13,634 nt of DNA from NCBI GenBank assembly GCA_903888815.1, contig CAISVC010000062.1:1-13634 (forward strand). Reading direction: 5' to 3'. A model generated the notes under the pieces. The model had not been told where the DNA came from. It saw only the letters and a program-made list of their open reading frames with translations, and did no database searches. The position numbers and the translations under genes were made by a program. Each line of letters opens with the position of its first letter. The first letter of the stretch is position 1. Origin of the DNA: an uncultured Fibrobacterota bacterium (GTDB lineage: Bacteria; Fibrobacterota; Chitinivibrionia; Chitinivibrionales; Chitinispirillaceae). Shown here piece after piece: positions 6,707 through 12,819 of this stretch.

Positions 6707-6750
6707 TAATTTTTTCATTGGCTAAAGGCAGTAGATTGGGTGTGGGGTGA
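6707..6750 (-). repeat. Long structured repeat, truncated copy E
   Basis: On the + strand it starts TAATTTTTTC six bases after the cimA stop, continues with GCTAAAGGC (6721-6729), then GGGTGTGGGGT (6738-6748), equivalent to one arm of the conserved stem in the full copies. The rest of the element is missing, so it is a fragment left next to the fuller copy at 6762-6851. Confidence 0.6.
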
Positions 6751-6761
6751 AATTATTAAAA

Positions 6762-6851
6762 AATATTCTTTATTGGCTAAAGGCTTTATTCGGGGTGGCG
6801 GGTGGGCACCGCCGGTGCAGGTTTTGGGCTTCCGTTACCCGCACCCGCAAG
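6762..6851 (-). repeat. Long structured repeat, copy D
   Basis: Read on the - strand, CTTGCGGGTGCGGGTAACGG aligns with the CTTGAGGGTACGGGTCACCTG region of the other copies and the end is GCCTTTAGC (complement of 6776-6784). The stem is GGGTGCGGGT (complement of 6837-6846) with ACCCGCCACCC (complement of 6793-6803). The outer GATTTCAATTCCAC portion is not recognisable. It points away from copy B at 6907-7014, so the two form a large inverted pair. Confidence 0.7.
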
Positions 6852-6906
6852 CATTGTTAAATTCAAAAGATTGTTTGTAAAGCTGATTTTTTTGTTCTGT
6901 TGTTTG

Positions 6907-7014
6907 GATTTCAATTCCACAGAAACTTGAGGGTACGGGTCACCTGAAGTCCGGTTTTGCACTAGTGGCGCCCACCCGATACCCAACCGAAAGCCTTTAG
7001 CTAATAAATAATTA
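6907..7014 (+). repeat. Long structured repeat, copy B
   Basis: It runs from GATTTCAATTCCACAGAAAC to GCCTTTAGCTAATAAATAA. The stem arms are GGGTACGGGT (6931-6940) and ACCCGATACCC (6974-6984). It fills the end of the 334-bp gap between cimA and ilvE, and its end lies 8 bases before the ilvE ribosome-binding site, so any promoter for ilvE must lie in or before repeats. Besides copies B, D and E the gap holds only AT-rich sequence (6852-6906). Confidence 0.8.
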
Positions 7015-7034
7015 ATGACTTTGGAGGAAATAGT

Positions 7035-8054
7035 ATGCCTAAAAATGTCGACTGGAAAAACCTGGAATTTCAATACATGCAGACCGATTCGTATCTGCGG
7101 GCGGATTACAGAGAGGGCACATGGGGTGATCTTGAGCTGTGCAAGGATCCGCACCTTTCGCTCCATATCGCGGCGACCTGCCTGCATTACGGCCAGTCGT
7201 GCTTTGAGGGGCTTAAAGCCTTCGGCCGCAAGGATGGTTCAATCGCCATCTTCAGGCCCGAGGAAAACGCCCGGCGGCTTATCGCCAGCGCTAAAAGGCT
7301 TGTCATGGAGCCGGTCCCCGAAGAGCTTTTCATCGAGGCGTGCAAAAAAGCGCTGAAATACAACCGCGACTGGATGCCTCCCTACGGCACCGGTGCCAGC
7401 ATGTACCTGCGACCTATCCTCTTCGGCACGAGCCCGCACGTCGGGGTACACGCTTCCGAAGAGTATGCCTTTATCCTGCTCTGCATGCCCGTCGGGCCCT
7501 ACTATCGCGATGGATTCTTTCCCGTCAAGGCCATGGTCCAGGAAAAGTACGACCGGGCAGCGCCGCGCGGGGTCGGGAACATCAAGGCTGCCGGAAATTA
7601 TGCGGCAGGCATGCTCAGCGACATGGAAGGGCATGAAAAGGGCTATTCGATCTGTCTCTATCTTGATGCGGCGACACGGTCCCTTGTTGATGAGTTCGGC
7701 ACGTCGAATTTTTTCGGCATCACGGCCGACAACAGGTACGTGACGCCCGAATCAACCTCCATACTCAGGTCAATAACGAACAAGAGTCTGCAAACGCTTG
7801 CCGCCGACTTCGGGCTCAAAGTGGAGCGCAGAAATATCAAGGTCACCGACCTTGCGAACTTTACCGAAGTCGGTGCGTGCGGTACTGCGGCCGTGATAAC
7901 GCCGGTCTATTCGATAACTCACGGTGATAAAGTATATAAATTCGGCAAAGAGAAAGAGGCCGGCCCGACCCTGACTAAACTATACAAAGAGCTCCAGGGA
8001 ATACAGTACGGCGAGATCGCCGACCGCTATAAGTGGATGGTAAAGCTGGTTTGA
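7035..8054 (+). CDS. ilvE: Branched-chain amino acid aminotransferase
   Basis: The 339-residue fold-type IV PLP enzyme transfers the amino group from glutamate to the 2-keto acids of valine, leucine and isoleucine, the last step of all three routes. Key motifs are HYGQSCFEGLKAF (about residues 51-63), MYLRPILFGT, the PLP-binding lysine Lys184 in GNIKAAGNYAAG, DEFGTSNFFGI and EVGACGTAAVITPV. The larger size and the LRP...NIKAAGNYA blocks match the bacterial/eukaryotic long BCAT type rather than the ~305-residue E. coli IlvE. The start is secure: GGAGGA (7023-7028) lies 6 bases before ATG. A 334-bp repeat-filled gap separates it from cimA, so it may have its own promoter or be read through. It converges on ychF. 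Confidence 0.93.
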   Translation: MPKNVDWKNLEFQYMQTDSYLRADYREGTWGDLELCKDPHLSLHIAATCLHYGQSCFEGLKAFGRKDGSIAIFRPEENARRLIASAKRLVMEPVPEELFIEACKKALKYNRDWMPPYGTGASMYLRPILFGTSPHVGVHASEEYAFILLCMPVGPYYRDGFFPVKAMVQEKYDRAAPRGVGNIKAAGNYAAGMLSDMEGHEKGYSICLYLDAATRSLVDEFGTSNFFGITADNRYVTPESTSILRSITNKSLQTLAADFGLKVERRNIKVTDLANFTEVGACGTAAVITPVYSITHGDKVYKFGKEKEAGPTLTKLYKELQGIQYGEIADRYKWMVKLV

Positions 8055-8067
8055 CTATTTGATTCTT

Positions 8068-8103
8068 AATGATGCAGGGGCGTACTGCTGTACGCCCATC
8101 ATT
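8068..8103. terminator. Hairpin between convergent ilvE and ychF, candidate bidirectional terminator
   Basis: Perfect inner stem GGGCGTAC (8078-8085) / GTACGCCC (8090-8097) with a TGCT loop, extended by AATGAT (8068-8073) / ATCATT (8098-8103) around a four-base bulge. It lies midway in the 66-bp gap between convergent stop codons, the expected place for a shared terminator. There is no clear T-run on either side, so intrinsic termination is uncertain; the CAGGGGC arm recalls the GTAGGGGC palindromes, so it may be a related repeat. Confidence 0.55.
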
Positions 8104-8120
8104 CCACCGGAAAGATTATT

Positions 8121-9221
8121 TTAGGTTGTAAACTTAAAAAACAATATCTCCCCGTCCTTGACGATATAATCCTTTCCCTCAGATCGTATCCTTCCGGCGG
8201 TCCGCAAGGCATGTTCGGAGGTGTAGCGCTCCAGTTCTTCAACGGTGTAAACGTCCGCCTTCACGAAACCCTTCTCGAAATCGGAATGGATGGTGCCGGC
8301 GGCCTGCGGGGCGGTCGCGCCGGCGCAAAGGTTCCAGGCATGCAGCTCCTTTTCGTTAAAAGTGAAAAAGGAGATAAGGCCTAACAGTTTGTAAATGGCG
8401 CGCGCGAGCGTCGCCAGACCGCTCTCTCTAAGGCCGAGAGAAGCCAGAAACTCACTCCGTTCAGATTCTGAAAGCTCGTTAAGCTCGGCCTCGATCTTGG
8501 CGCAGATCGGAATGCACACCATGGCCTGTTTTTCCGCATGCTTACGTAGTGCTTTTAAGTGCGCGGATTCTGAAGCAGGGGAGAGGTCTGATTCGGCGAC
8601 ATTGGCAACATAGAGCATGGGTTTGGCCGTAATCAGGTGCATTTCGGCGATTGCGGCAAGCGATTCCGGATCAAGCGGGAGCGCGCGCGCCGGAACGCCC
8701 CGGCTGATCGCATCGCGCACTTTCTCGAATAGCACGAGTTTTTCCTTATGCTCCTTTTCACCGGATTTTGCGATCTTCCCTACCCTCTCCACTCCTTTTT
8801 CGGCAGTCTCAAGGTCTTTGAGCAGGAGCTCGGTCTCGACGGTGGACACGTCGCGCAGCGGGTCCACGGAGCCGTCCACGTGCACCACGTCGCCCTCTTC
8901 AAAGCAGCGCACGACCTGCACCACCGCGTCAACGTCCTTGATGTGGCCCAGGAACTGGTTGCCGAGGCCGGCTCCGTTTGATGCTCCTTTGACAAGGCCC
9001 GCGATATCGATGAGCTCAAGAAATGCCGGTACGACTTTCTGCGTCGTGATGTGCGCGGCGATGCGGGCGAGGCGGTCGTCCGGCACCGCCACCACGCCGT
9101 GGTTCGGGTCAATGGTGCAGAAGGGATAGTTCTCCACGGCCGCCTTGCCTGAGCAGAGCGCGTTGAAGAGCGTGGATTTTCCCACGTTGGGGAGGCCGAT
9201 GATGCCGGCTGAAAGTGCCAT
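8121..9221 (-). CDS. ychF: Redox-regulated P-loop ATPase YchF (OLA1 family)
   Basis: The 366-residue protein is full length for YchF, a ribosome-associated Obg-family ATPase implicated in translation and stress responses. The P-loop is GLPNVGKST (residues 9-17), followed by NYPFCTIDPNHG (switch I region) and the G3 motif DIAGLVKGASNGAGLGNQFL. The G4 site reads NVAE instead of the NKxD of true GTPases, the hallmark of this subfamily that accounts for its ATP preference. After the helical insertion, the C-terminal TGS-like domain carries FFTFNEKELHAW, GATAPQAAGTIHSDFEKGF and KDGEILFFKF. The stretch NLCAG before ATAPQAAG replaces the more usual TIRKG. No Shine-Dalgarno is visible before the ATG (TATATAACT precedes it). 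Its neighbours share no obvious function; it is a housekeeping gene. Confidence 0.95.
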   Translation of the reverse strand: MALSAGIIGLPNVGKSTLFNALCSGKAAVENYPFCTIDPNHGVVAVPDDRLARIAAHITTQKVVPAFLELIDIAGLVKGASNGAGLGNQFLGHIKDVDAVVQVVRCFEEGDVVHVDGSVDPLRDVSTVETELLLKDLETAEKGVERVGKIAKSGEKEHKEKLVLFEKVRDAISRGVPARALPLDPESLAAIAEMHLITAKPMLYVANVAESDLSPASESAHLKALRKHAEKQAMVCIPICAKIEAELNELSESERSEFLASLGLRESGLATLARAIYKLLGLISFFTFNEKELHAWNLCAGATAPQAAGTIHSDFEKGFVKADVYTVEELERYTSEHALRTAGRIRSEGKDYIVKDGEILFFKFTT

Positions 9222-9493
9222 AGTTATATAAAATACATCAGAATTATTTTGTATCGGGTGCCTTGGTTTTATATCTTCCGCGCCGTACCCTCCTTCCAGA
9301 GCCCTTTGACGCGGACTTCCCCTTCGCGAGAGGAGGCTTTTTTAGCTTAGAGCATCCTGCCAAACTCCACGCTTCGCGTGAACTCTTGCCTCCCTCGCGC
9401 AGGCCGCCAAAGGCCTCTTTCAGGAAGGCACGGCGCGTATGCGAACCCCCCACTCTCAAGCGTCATAAAAAATGGATTATTATCTCTTTTTTT
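9222..9493. other. Intergenic region upstream of ychF, no convincing gene
   Basis: This is most of a 377-bp gap between ychF and echF. Both strands carry short open frames of 70-84 codons (for example + 9263-9517 and - 9244-9459), but they are rich in Arg/Lys/Pro, overlap each other and the repeats, and match no family I know. The content is repeat-like: CACGCTTCGCGTG is a small hairpin (9368-9380), ACCCGATAC (complement of 9248-9256) and GGAGGGTACGG (complement of 9286-9296) recall the stem arms of the long repeat, and a degenerate copy lies at 9406-9460. The ychF promoter must lie here, but I cannot point to good -35/-10 boxes. Confidence 0.6.
9406..9460 (-). repeat. Degenerate partial copy F of the long structured repeat
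   Basis: On the + strand GCGAACCCCCCACTCTCAAG (9441-9460) aligns with GCGAACCCGTACCCTCAAG of copy A, and GCCAAAGGC (9406-9414) resembles the GCTAAAGGC end. The second stem arm is not recognisable. It is head-to-head with copy C, 33 bases away, as copies D and B are at 6762-7014. Confidence 0.4.
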
Positions 9494-9601
9494 GATTTCA
9501 ATTCCACTGAAACTTGAGGGTGGGGGTTAACTGAAGTTTAGGGCTGCAACAACGGTGCCCACCCCCTACCCAAACGGGTGCCTTCAGCTAATGAAGAATT
9601 A
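9494..9601 (+). repeat. Long structured repeat, copy C
   Basis: It runs from GATTTCAATTCCACTGAAAC to GCCTTCAGCTAATGAAGAA and TTA. The stem arms are GGGTGGGGGT (9518-9527) and ACCCCCTACCC (9561-9571); here the inner C-G pair of copies A and B is replaced by G-C. The last three bases (9599-9601) are also the echF stop codon on the opposite strand, so the element end and the end of the ech operon coincide. Confidence 0.8.
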
Positions 9602-9949
9602 TAAAGTACTCGCTTCCTGATGGAAGCTTTCAATACTTTTCACCGGGCTTGGCGCTGAATACTGCTGGTCCATGGAAAGACACTTCTTGGGGCAGGCATC
9701 GACGCAGGCGCCGCACTGAATGCACTTCATCCGGTCGATCTCCCAGATCTTATCAGGTTTTTTAACTGTGATGGCGTGTGTCGGGCACTTTTTCTGGCAG
9801 AGCGAGCAGAAAATACAGAGGTTGATCTCGTTAGCGATGTGGCCGCGGGTGTTCTTGTAGGGCTCGCGTTTGACAAAAGGATAGAGTCGCGTCGCGTACT
9901 TTGACACCGCGCTTCGGGTGATGATCTTTGAAATCGTCAAATGTGCCAT
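9599..9949 (-). CDS. echF: Ech hydrogenase ferredoxin-like subunit, two [4Fe-4S] clusters
   Basis: The 116-residue polyferredoxin subunit is homologous to NuoI and to EchF/MbhN. The N-terminal LYPFVKREPYKNTRGHI is typical of the family. Two CxxCxxCxxxCP motifs bind two [4Fe-4S] clusters: Cys45, 48, 51 and 55 (CIFCSLCQKKCP) and Cys76, 79, 82 and 86 (CIQCGACVDACP). It passes electrons between soluble ferredoxin and the small-subunit cluster EchC on the cytoplasmic face. It is the last gene of the operon; its start is 3 bases after the echE stop and GGAG within the echE end serves as Shine-Dalgarno. The TAA stop overlaps repeat copy C. The C-terminal ~25 residues after the second cluster are not conserved in any way I recognise. 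Confidence 0.92.
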   Translation of the reverse strand: MAHLTISKIITRSAVSKYATRLYPFVKREPYKNTRGHIANEINLCIFCSLCQKKCPTHAITVKKPDKIWEIDRMKCIQCGACVDACPKKCLSMDQQYSAPSPVKSIESFHQEASTL

Positions 9950-9952
9950 GGG

Positions 9953-11032
9953 TTAACGCTCCGTACAGCTGATGCAGGGATCGATGGTCAGGACAATGAC
10001 CGGAACATCCGGCAGTTCGCACCCTTTGAGCATGATGACAAGCGGCGGACTATTGGCGAACGTGGGCGTCCTGATCCTGAACCGTTCAAGATTTTTGGTG
10101 TTATTGCCTTTCAGATAATACACGACTTCGCCGCGCGGCTGTTCAAGCCGCGAGAAGAACTCTCCGGTCGGGTTCCCGGTTATTTTAACAGCGATTGGAC
10201 CTGCGGGAATTTTTTCTATAGCCTGGCGGATGATATCGAACGACATGGTGACTTCGCGCACGCGCACCACGGTGCGCGCGTAGCAGTCACCCGCCGTTTC
10301 CACCACCGGTTCCCACTGGAGTTCTTTATAGGCAGCGTACCCGAGTTTACGCATGTCCTGGGCAACACCGCTTCCGCGGAGTGTGGGCCCGACCGCACCG
10401 AGCGCGATAGCCTGTTCCCTTGAAAGCATCCCCACGCCCACCGTGCGGCGATTGACAGAAGCGTCTTTCAGGAAGGTAGGCTTGAGTTCGTTGTACTGTG
10501 ATTCGATGGCTGCAAGCTCGCCCCGTATCCTTTTCAGTGTATCATTGCTGATGTCGCGCCGTACGCCGCCCACCTTGCACGAGCCGAAAATCACGCGCCC
10601 GCCCGCCGTCTCCTCGATGATGTCCACGATTTTTTCACGCACGCGCCAACAGTGCATGAAGAGGCTTTCGAAGCCGAAAGAGTCGGCGAAAAGTCCGAGC
10701 CAGAGCAGATGGCTGTGTATCCTCGAAAGCTCGGCCCAGATAGTCCGCAGATACTTTGCCCGGGGCGGCACCTCGACATTGAGGAGCGTCTCCACACCCT
10801 GGCAGTATCCCTGGCCGTGGATAAAGCTGCAGATCCCGCAGATCCGCTCCGCGACATAGACCAGCTCGTTATAATCCTTTACCTCGGCGAGCCGCTCCAG
10901 CCCGCGATGGACATAGCCGATGGACGGCAAAGCGTCAACGACCTTCTCATCCTCAAGCACGAGGTCGAGATGGATAGGTTCCGGCAGTACCGGATGCTGC
11001 GGGCCGAAAGGTATGATTGTCCGTGTTCCCAT
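9953..11032 (-). CDS. echE: Ech-type [NiFe] hydrogenase large (catalytic) subunit
   Basis: The 359-residue subunit carries the NiFe active site of a group 4 hydrogenase (NuoD homologue). Both nickel-binding CxxC pairs are intact: Cys65/Cys68 in AERICGICSFIHGQ and Cys353/Cys356 in DPCISCTER. Intact pairs separate it from complex I NuoD, which has lost them. Other family landmarks are IPFGPQHPVLPEP at the N-terminus, IGYVHRGLERL, SRIHSHLLWLGL, GGVRRDI and GPTLRGSGVAQDMR. The protein ends right at DPCISCTER, so there is no C-terminal extension for an endopeptidase to remove, as in the Methanosarcina EchE. Length matches that EchE. It sits between echD and echF, three bases from each. Confidence 0.95.
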   Translation of the reverse strand: MGTRTIIPFGPQHPVLPEPIHLDLVLEDEKVVDALPSIGYVHRGLERLAEVKDYNELVYVAERICGICSFIHGQGYCQGVETLLNVEVPPRAKYLRTIWAELSRIHSHLLWLGLFADSFGFESLFMHCWRVREKIVDIIEETAGGRVIFGSCKVGGVRRDISNDTLKRIRGELAAIESQYNELKPTFLKDASVNRRTVGVGMLSREQAIALGAVGPTLRGSGVAQDMRKLGYAAYKELQWEPVVETAGDCYARTVVRVREVTMSFDIIRQAIEKIPAGPIAVKITGNPTGEFFSRLEQPRGEVVYYLKGNNTKNLERFRIRTPTFANSPPLVIMLKGCELPDVPVIVLTIDPCISCTER

Positions 11033-11035
11033 AGT

Positions 11036-11416
11036 TTATGCCGGCATTGTTGATGCCGGGGTATTGGTTTTTTTCTGTAAAAACGGATGTTTAATTGTCG
11101 TGATATAGAACTTGCCGTTGTAATTGATCGCCAGATCAGTCACTGTGATGCCGAAGAGGTCCTGCAGCTCGTTTTCATAAGTAAATGCTGCAAGGTACGA
11201 GGCCGTGATGCTCGGGACCACCGCATCGCTCCGCGGCACGATCACCCGCAGGTTCGAGAAGGCGTATTCCTTATCGAAGCTGTACGTCAGCTCGAGGCTC
11301 GTGTCGCCGGTGGTGCAGCAGATCTGCACCAATCTCCAGCCCTGGCTTGCCAGGGTCGCAGTCTTTGCCGGAAGCTCGCTCCGGTCAATGGTCGTTATCG
11401 GTTGCGGTTCTATCAT
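11036..11416 (-). CDS. echD: Ech hydrogenase subunit D (NuoC-like)
   Basis: This 126-residue soluble subunit corresponds to the 30-kDa/NuoC family that bridges the small and large subunits. The recognisable block is FTYENELQDLFGITVTDLAINYNGKFY (about residues 78-104), where YE-x2-L-x-DLFGI is the NuoC/EchD signature. It has no cofactor-binding cysteines of note, only adjacent Cys33-Cys34 in QICCTTGD. It lies 14 bases after echC and 3 bases before echE. A short GAAGG lies about ten bases before the ATG. Weakly conserved N- and C-terminal parts are normal for this subunit; identity rests on the motif and operon position. Confidence 0.88.
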   Translation of the reverse strand: MIEPQPITTIDRSELPAKTATLASQGWRLVQICCTTGDTSLELTYSFDKEYAFSNLRVIVPRSDAVVPSITASYLAAFTYENELQDLFGITVTDLAINYNGKFYITTIKHPFLQKKTNTPASTMPA

Positions 11417-11430
11417 AGGTGTTTATACCT

Positions 11431-11880
11431 TCATGCTGCGGTTTTTGACGGTTTGTTTTTAAGCGCCGCGTATTTTTTCTCGAGCACGCCCAGGCCCTGC
11501 ACCACGCCGTCGATGATCGCCTCGGGCCGGGCCGCGCAGCCCGGAACATACACGTCGACCGGGATCACCTTGTCGATGCCGCCTTTGACATTGTAGCACT
11601 CCTGGAAAATACCGCCGCTCGTCGCGCAGATACCGACCGCCACCACGACTTTCGGGTCCGGCATCTGTTCGTACAGCCTCTTGATAATGGGGATATTCTG
11701 CTCGTTCACCGAACCGGTAATGAGAAAAACGTCGGCGTGTTTCGGGTTGCCGGTGTTTATGATCCCGAACCGTTCAATGTCGTAGAGCGGCGTCAGGCAG
11801 GCAAGCACTTCGATGTCGCACCCGTTGCAGCTTGACCCGTCGTAATGCAGGATCCACGGCGATTTTTTAAGAAAACTCAT
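11431..11880 (-). CDS. echC: Ech-type [NiFe] hydrogenase small subunit
   Basis: The 149-residue small subunit (NuoB homologue) carries the proximal [4Fe-4S] cluster next to the NiFe site. The four ligands are visible: Cys18 and Cys21 (SSCNGCDIE), Cys85 (VGICATSGGIF) and Cys115 (VPGCAARPEAI). The CxxC in SSCNGCDIE is the hydrogenase pattern, whereas complex I NuoB has adjacent cysteines. There is no twin-arginine signal, consistent with a cytoplasm-facing group 4 enzyme. AAAGG about 7 bases upstream serves as a ribosome-binding site. A 55-bp gap separates it from echB, the largest spacing in the operon. Confidence 0.94.
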   Translation of the reverse strand: MSFLKKSPWILHYDGSSCNGCDIEVLACLTPLYDIERFGIINTGNPKHADVFLITGSVNEQNIPIIKRLYEQMPDPKVVVAVGICATSGGIFQECYNVKGGIDKVIPVDVYVPGCAARPEAIIDGVVQGLGVLEKKYAALKNKPSKTAA

Positions 11881-11935
11881 CTAAAGACCTTTCAGGAAAG
11901 CTATAGTATAACTTTTCATCCGGTTGGTACCCCGA

Positions 11936-12811
11936 TCACTTCAGTAAGGCGATGACCAGAATGTTGACGACGCCGAAAGTGGCGGCAACGGTCCACGACG
12001 CCCTGACCGTGAAACGCCACGTAAGCCGCGCATAGGCATTGTCTATGAAAATTTCGATTATATAGGCGACGATCGAGCTTACAACCGCAACAACCGGCCC
12101 GAATGCTGCAAAAAACAGATACACAAAGCCGAGGAGGAGAATATTCTCATACCAGTGGGCGATTTCAAACAGCGCGAGCGTCGGGCCCGAGAACTCCGTC
12201 GAAATCCCTTTCACGATCTCCTGATGACCGTGGTGCGACGAGGAGAGATCGAACGGCGACTTGCGGAACTTGATGGTCAGGATAAAAATAAAGCCGATAA
12301 AAACAGCGGGCAGCGAATAGACGATCGGTGCGGAAAAAGTTATGATATCGCGCACTTGAAAGCTGCAAGTGACAAGGTACATGCCTATTGCCACGATAAG
12401 CAGCATGGGCTCGTACGCCATCATCTGCAGAAGTTCGCGTTCGGCGCCGATCGTGCTGTAGGGTGAATTGGTCGAATAGGCGCCGAGCACCAGGAATACG
12501 CCTGCCACGGTAAGCGCGAAGATGGTGAGCAGCAGATCGCCGCCGGAGAAAAAGAGCACACCCGTGAGCATGACAAAAATGAGAAAACAGATCATGTAGA
12601 AATTCTGAAAGCCGTTGACCACGGTGCCGCGTTTTTCGAGCAGCTTAAAAACATCGTAAAACGGCTGCAGAACGGGCGGCCCCTTGCGCGACTGCATGCG
12701 TGCGGTGAGGATCCGGTCGAATCCGGCCAGAAGCCCGCCCGCAAGAGGCGCAAGCAGCAGATATCCGCCGCCCCACAGCAGCTGTTCAAGAAGGTTCTTC
12801 GTGTCCATCAT
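11936..12811 (-). CDS. echB: Ech hydrogenase membrane subunit B (NuoH-like)
   Basis: The 291-residue integral membrane protein has about eight hydrophobic segments and is homologous to NuoH/HycD, which couples the catalytic arm to ion translocation. Signatures are the first-loop block GFDRILTARMQSRKGPPVLQPFYDVFKLLEKR, the GAERELLQMMAYEP block with its acidic and arginine residues, FRKSPFDLSSSHHGHQEIVKG (loop facing the catalytic arm) and EFSGPTLALFEIAHWYE. A GTG at 12829 gives six more codons but overlaps the echA stop; I prefer the ATG at 12811 (or the next ATG at 12808), preceded by AAGAGAG. Eight bases separate it from echA, so translation is probably coupled. Confidence 0.93.
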   Translation of the reverse strand: MMDTKNLLEQLLWGGGYLLLAPLAGGLLAGFDRILTARMQSRKGPPVLQPFYDVFKLLEKRGTVVNGFQNFYMICFLIFVMLTGVLFFSGGDLLLTIFALTVAGVFLVLGAYSTNSPYSTIGAERELLQMMAYEPMLLIVAIGMYLVTCSFQVRDIITFSAPIVYSLPAVFIGFIFILTIKFRKSPFDLSSSHHGHQEIVKGISTEFSGPTLALFEIAHWYENILLLGFVYLFFAAFGPVVAVVSSIVAYIIEIFIDNAYARLTWRFTVRASWTVAATFGVVNILVIALLK

Positions 12812-12819
12812 CCGCTCTC

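Noticed and set aside
9263..9517. 84-codon + strand frame and overlapping 71-codon - strand frame upstream of ychF
   Set aside because: They overlap each other and repeat copies C and F, have biased composition, no ribosome-binding site and no recognisable family.
3593..9601. Integron attC sites, because the structured elements follow stop codons and have a bulged base
   Set aside because: No RYYYAAC/GTTRRRY core ends are seen, copies occur in both orientations and around core biosynthetic genes rather than cassettes, and no integrase is in the window.
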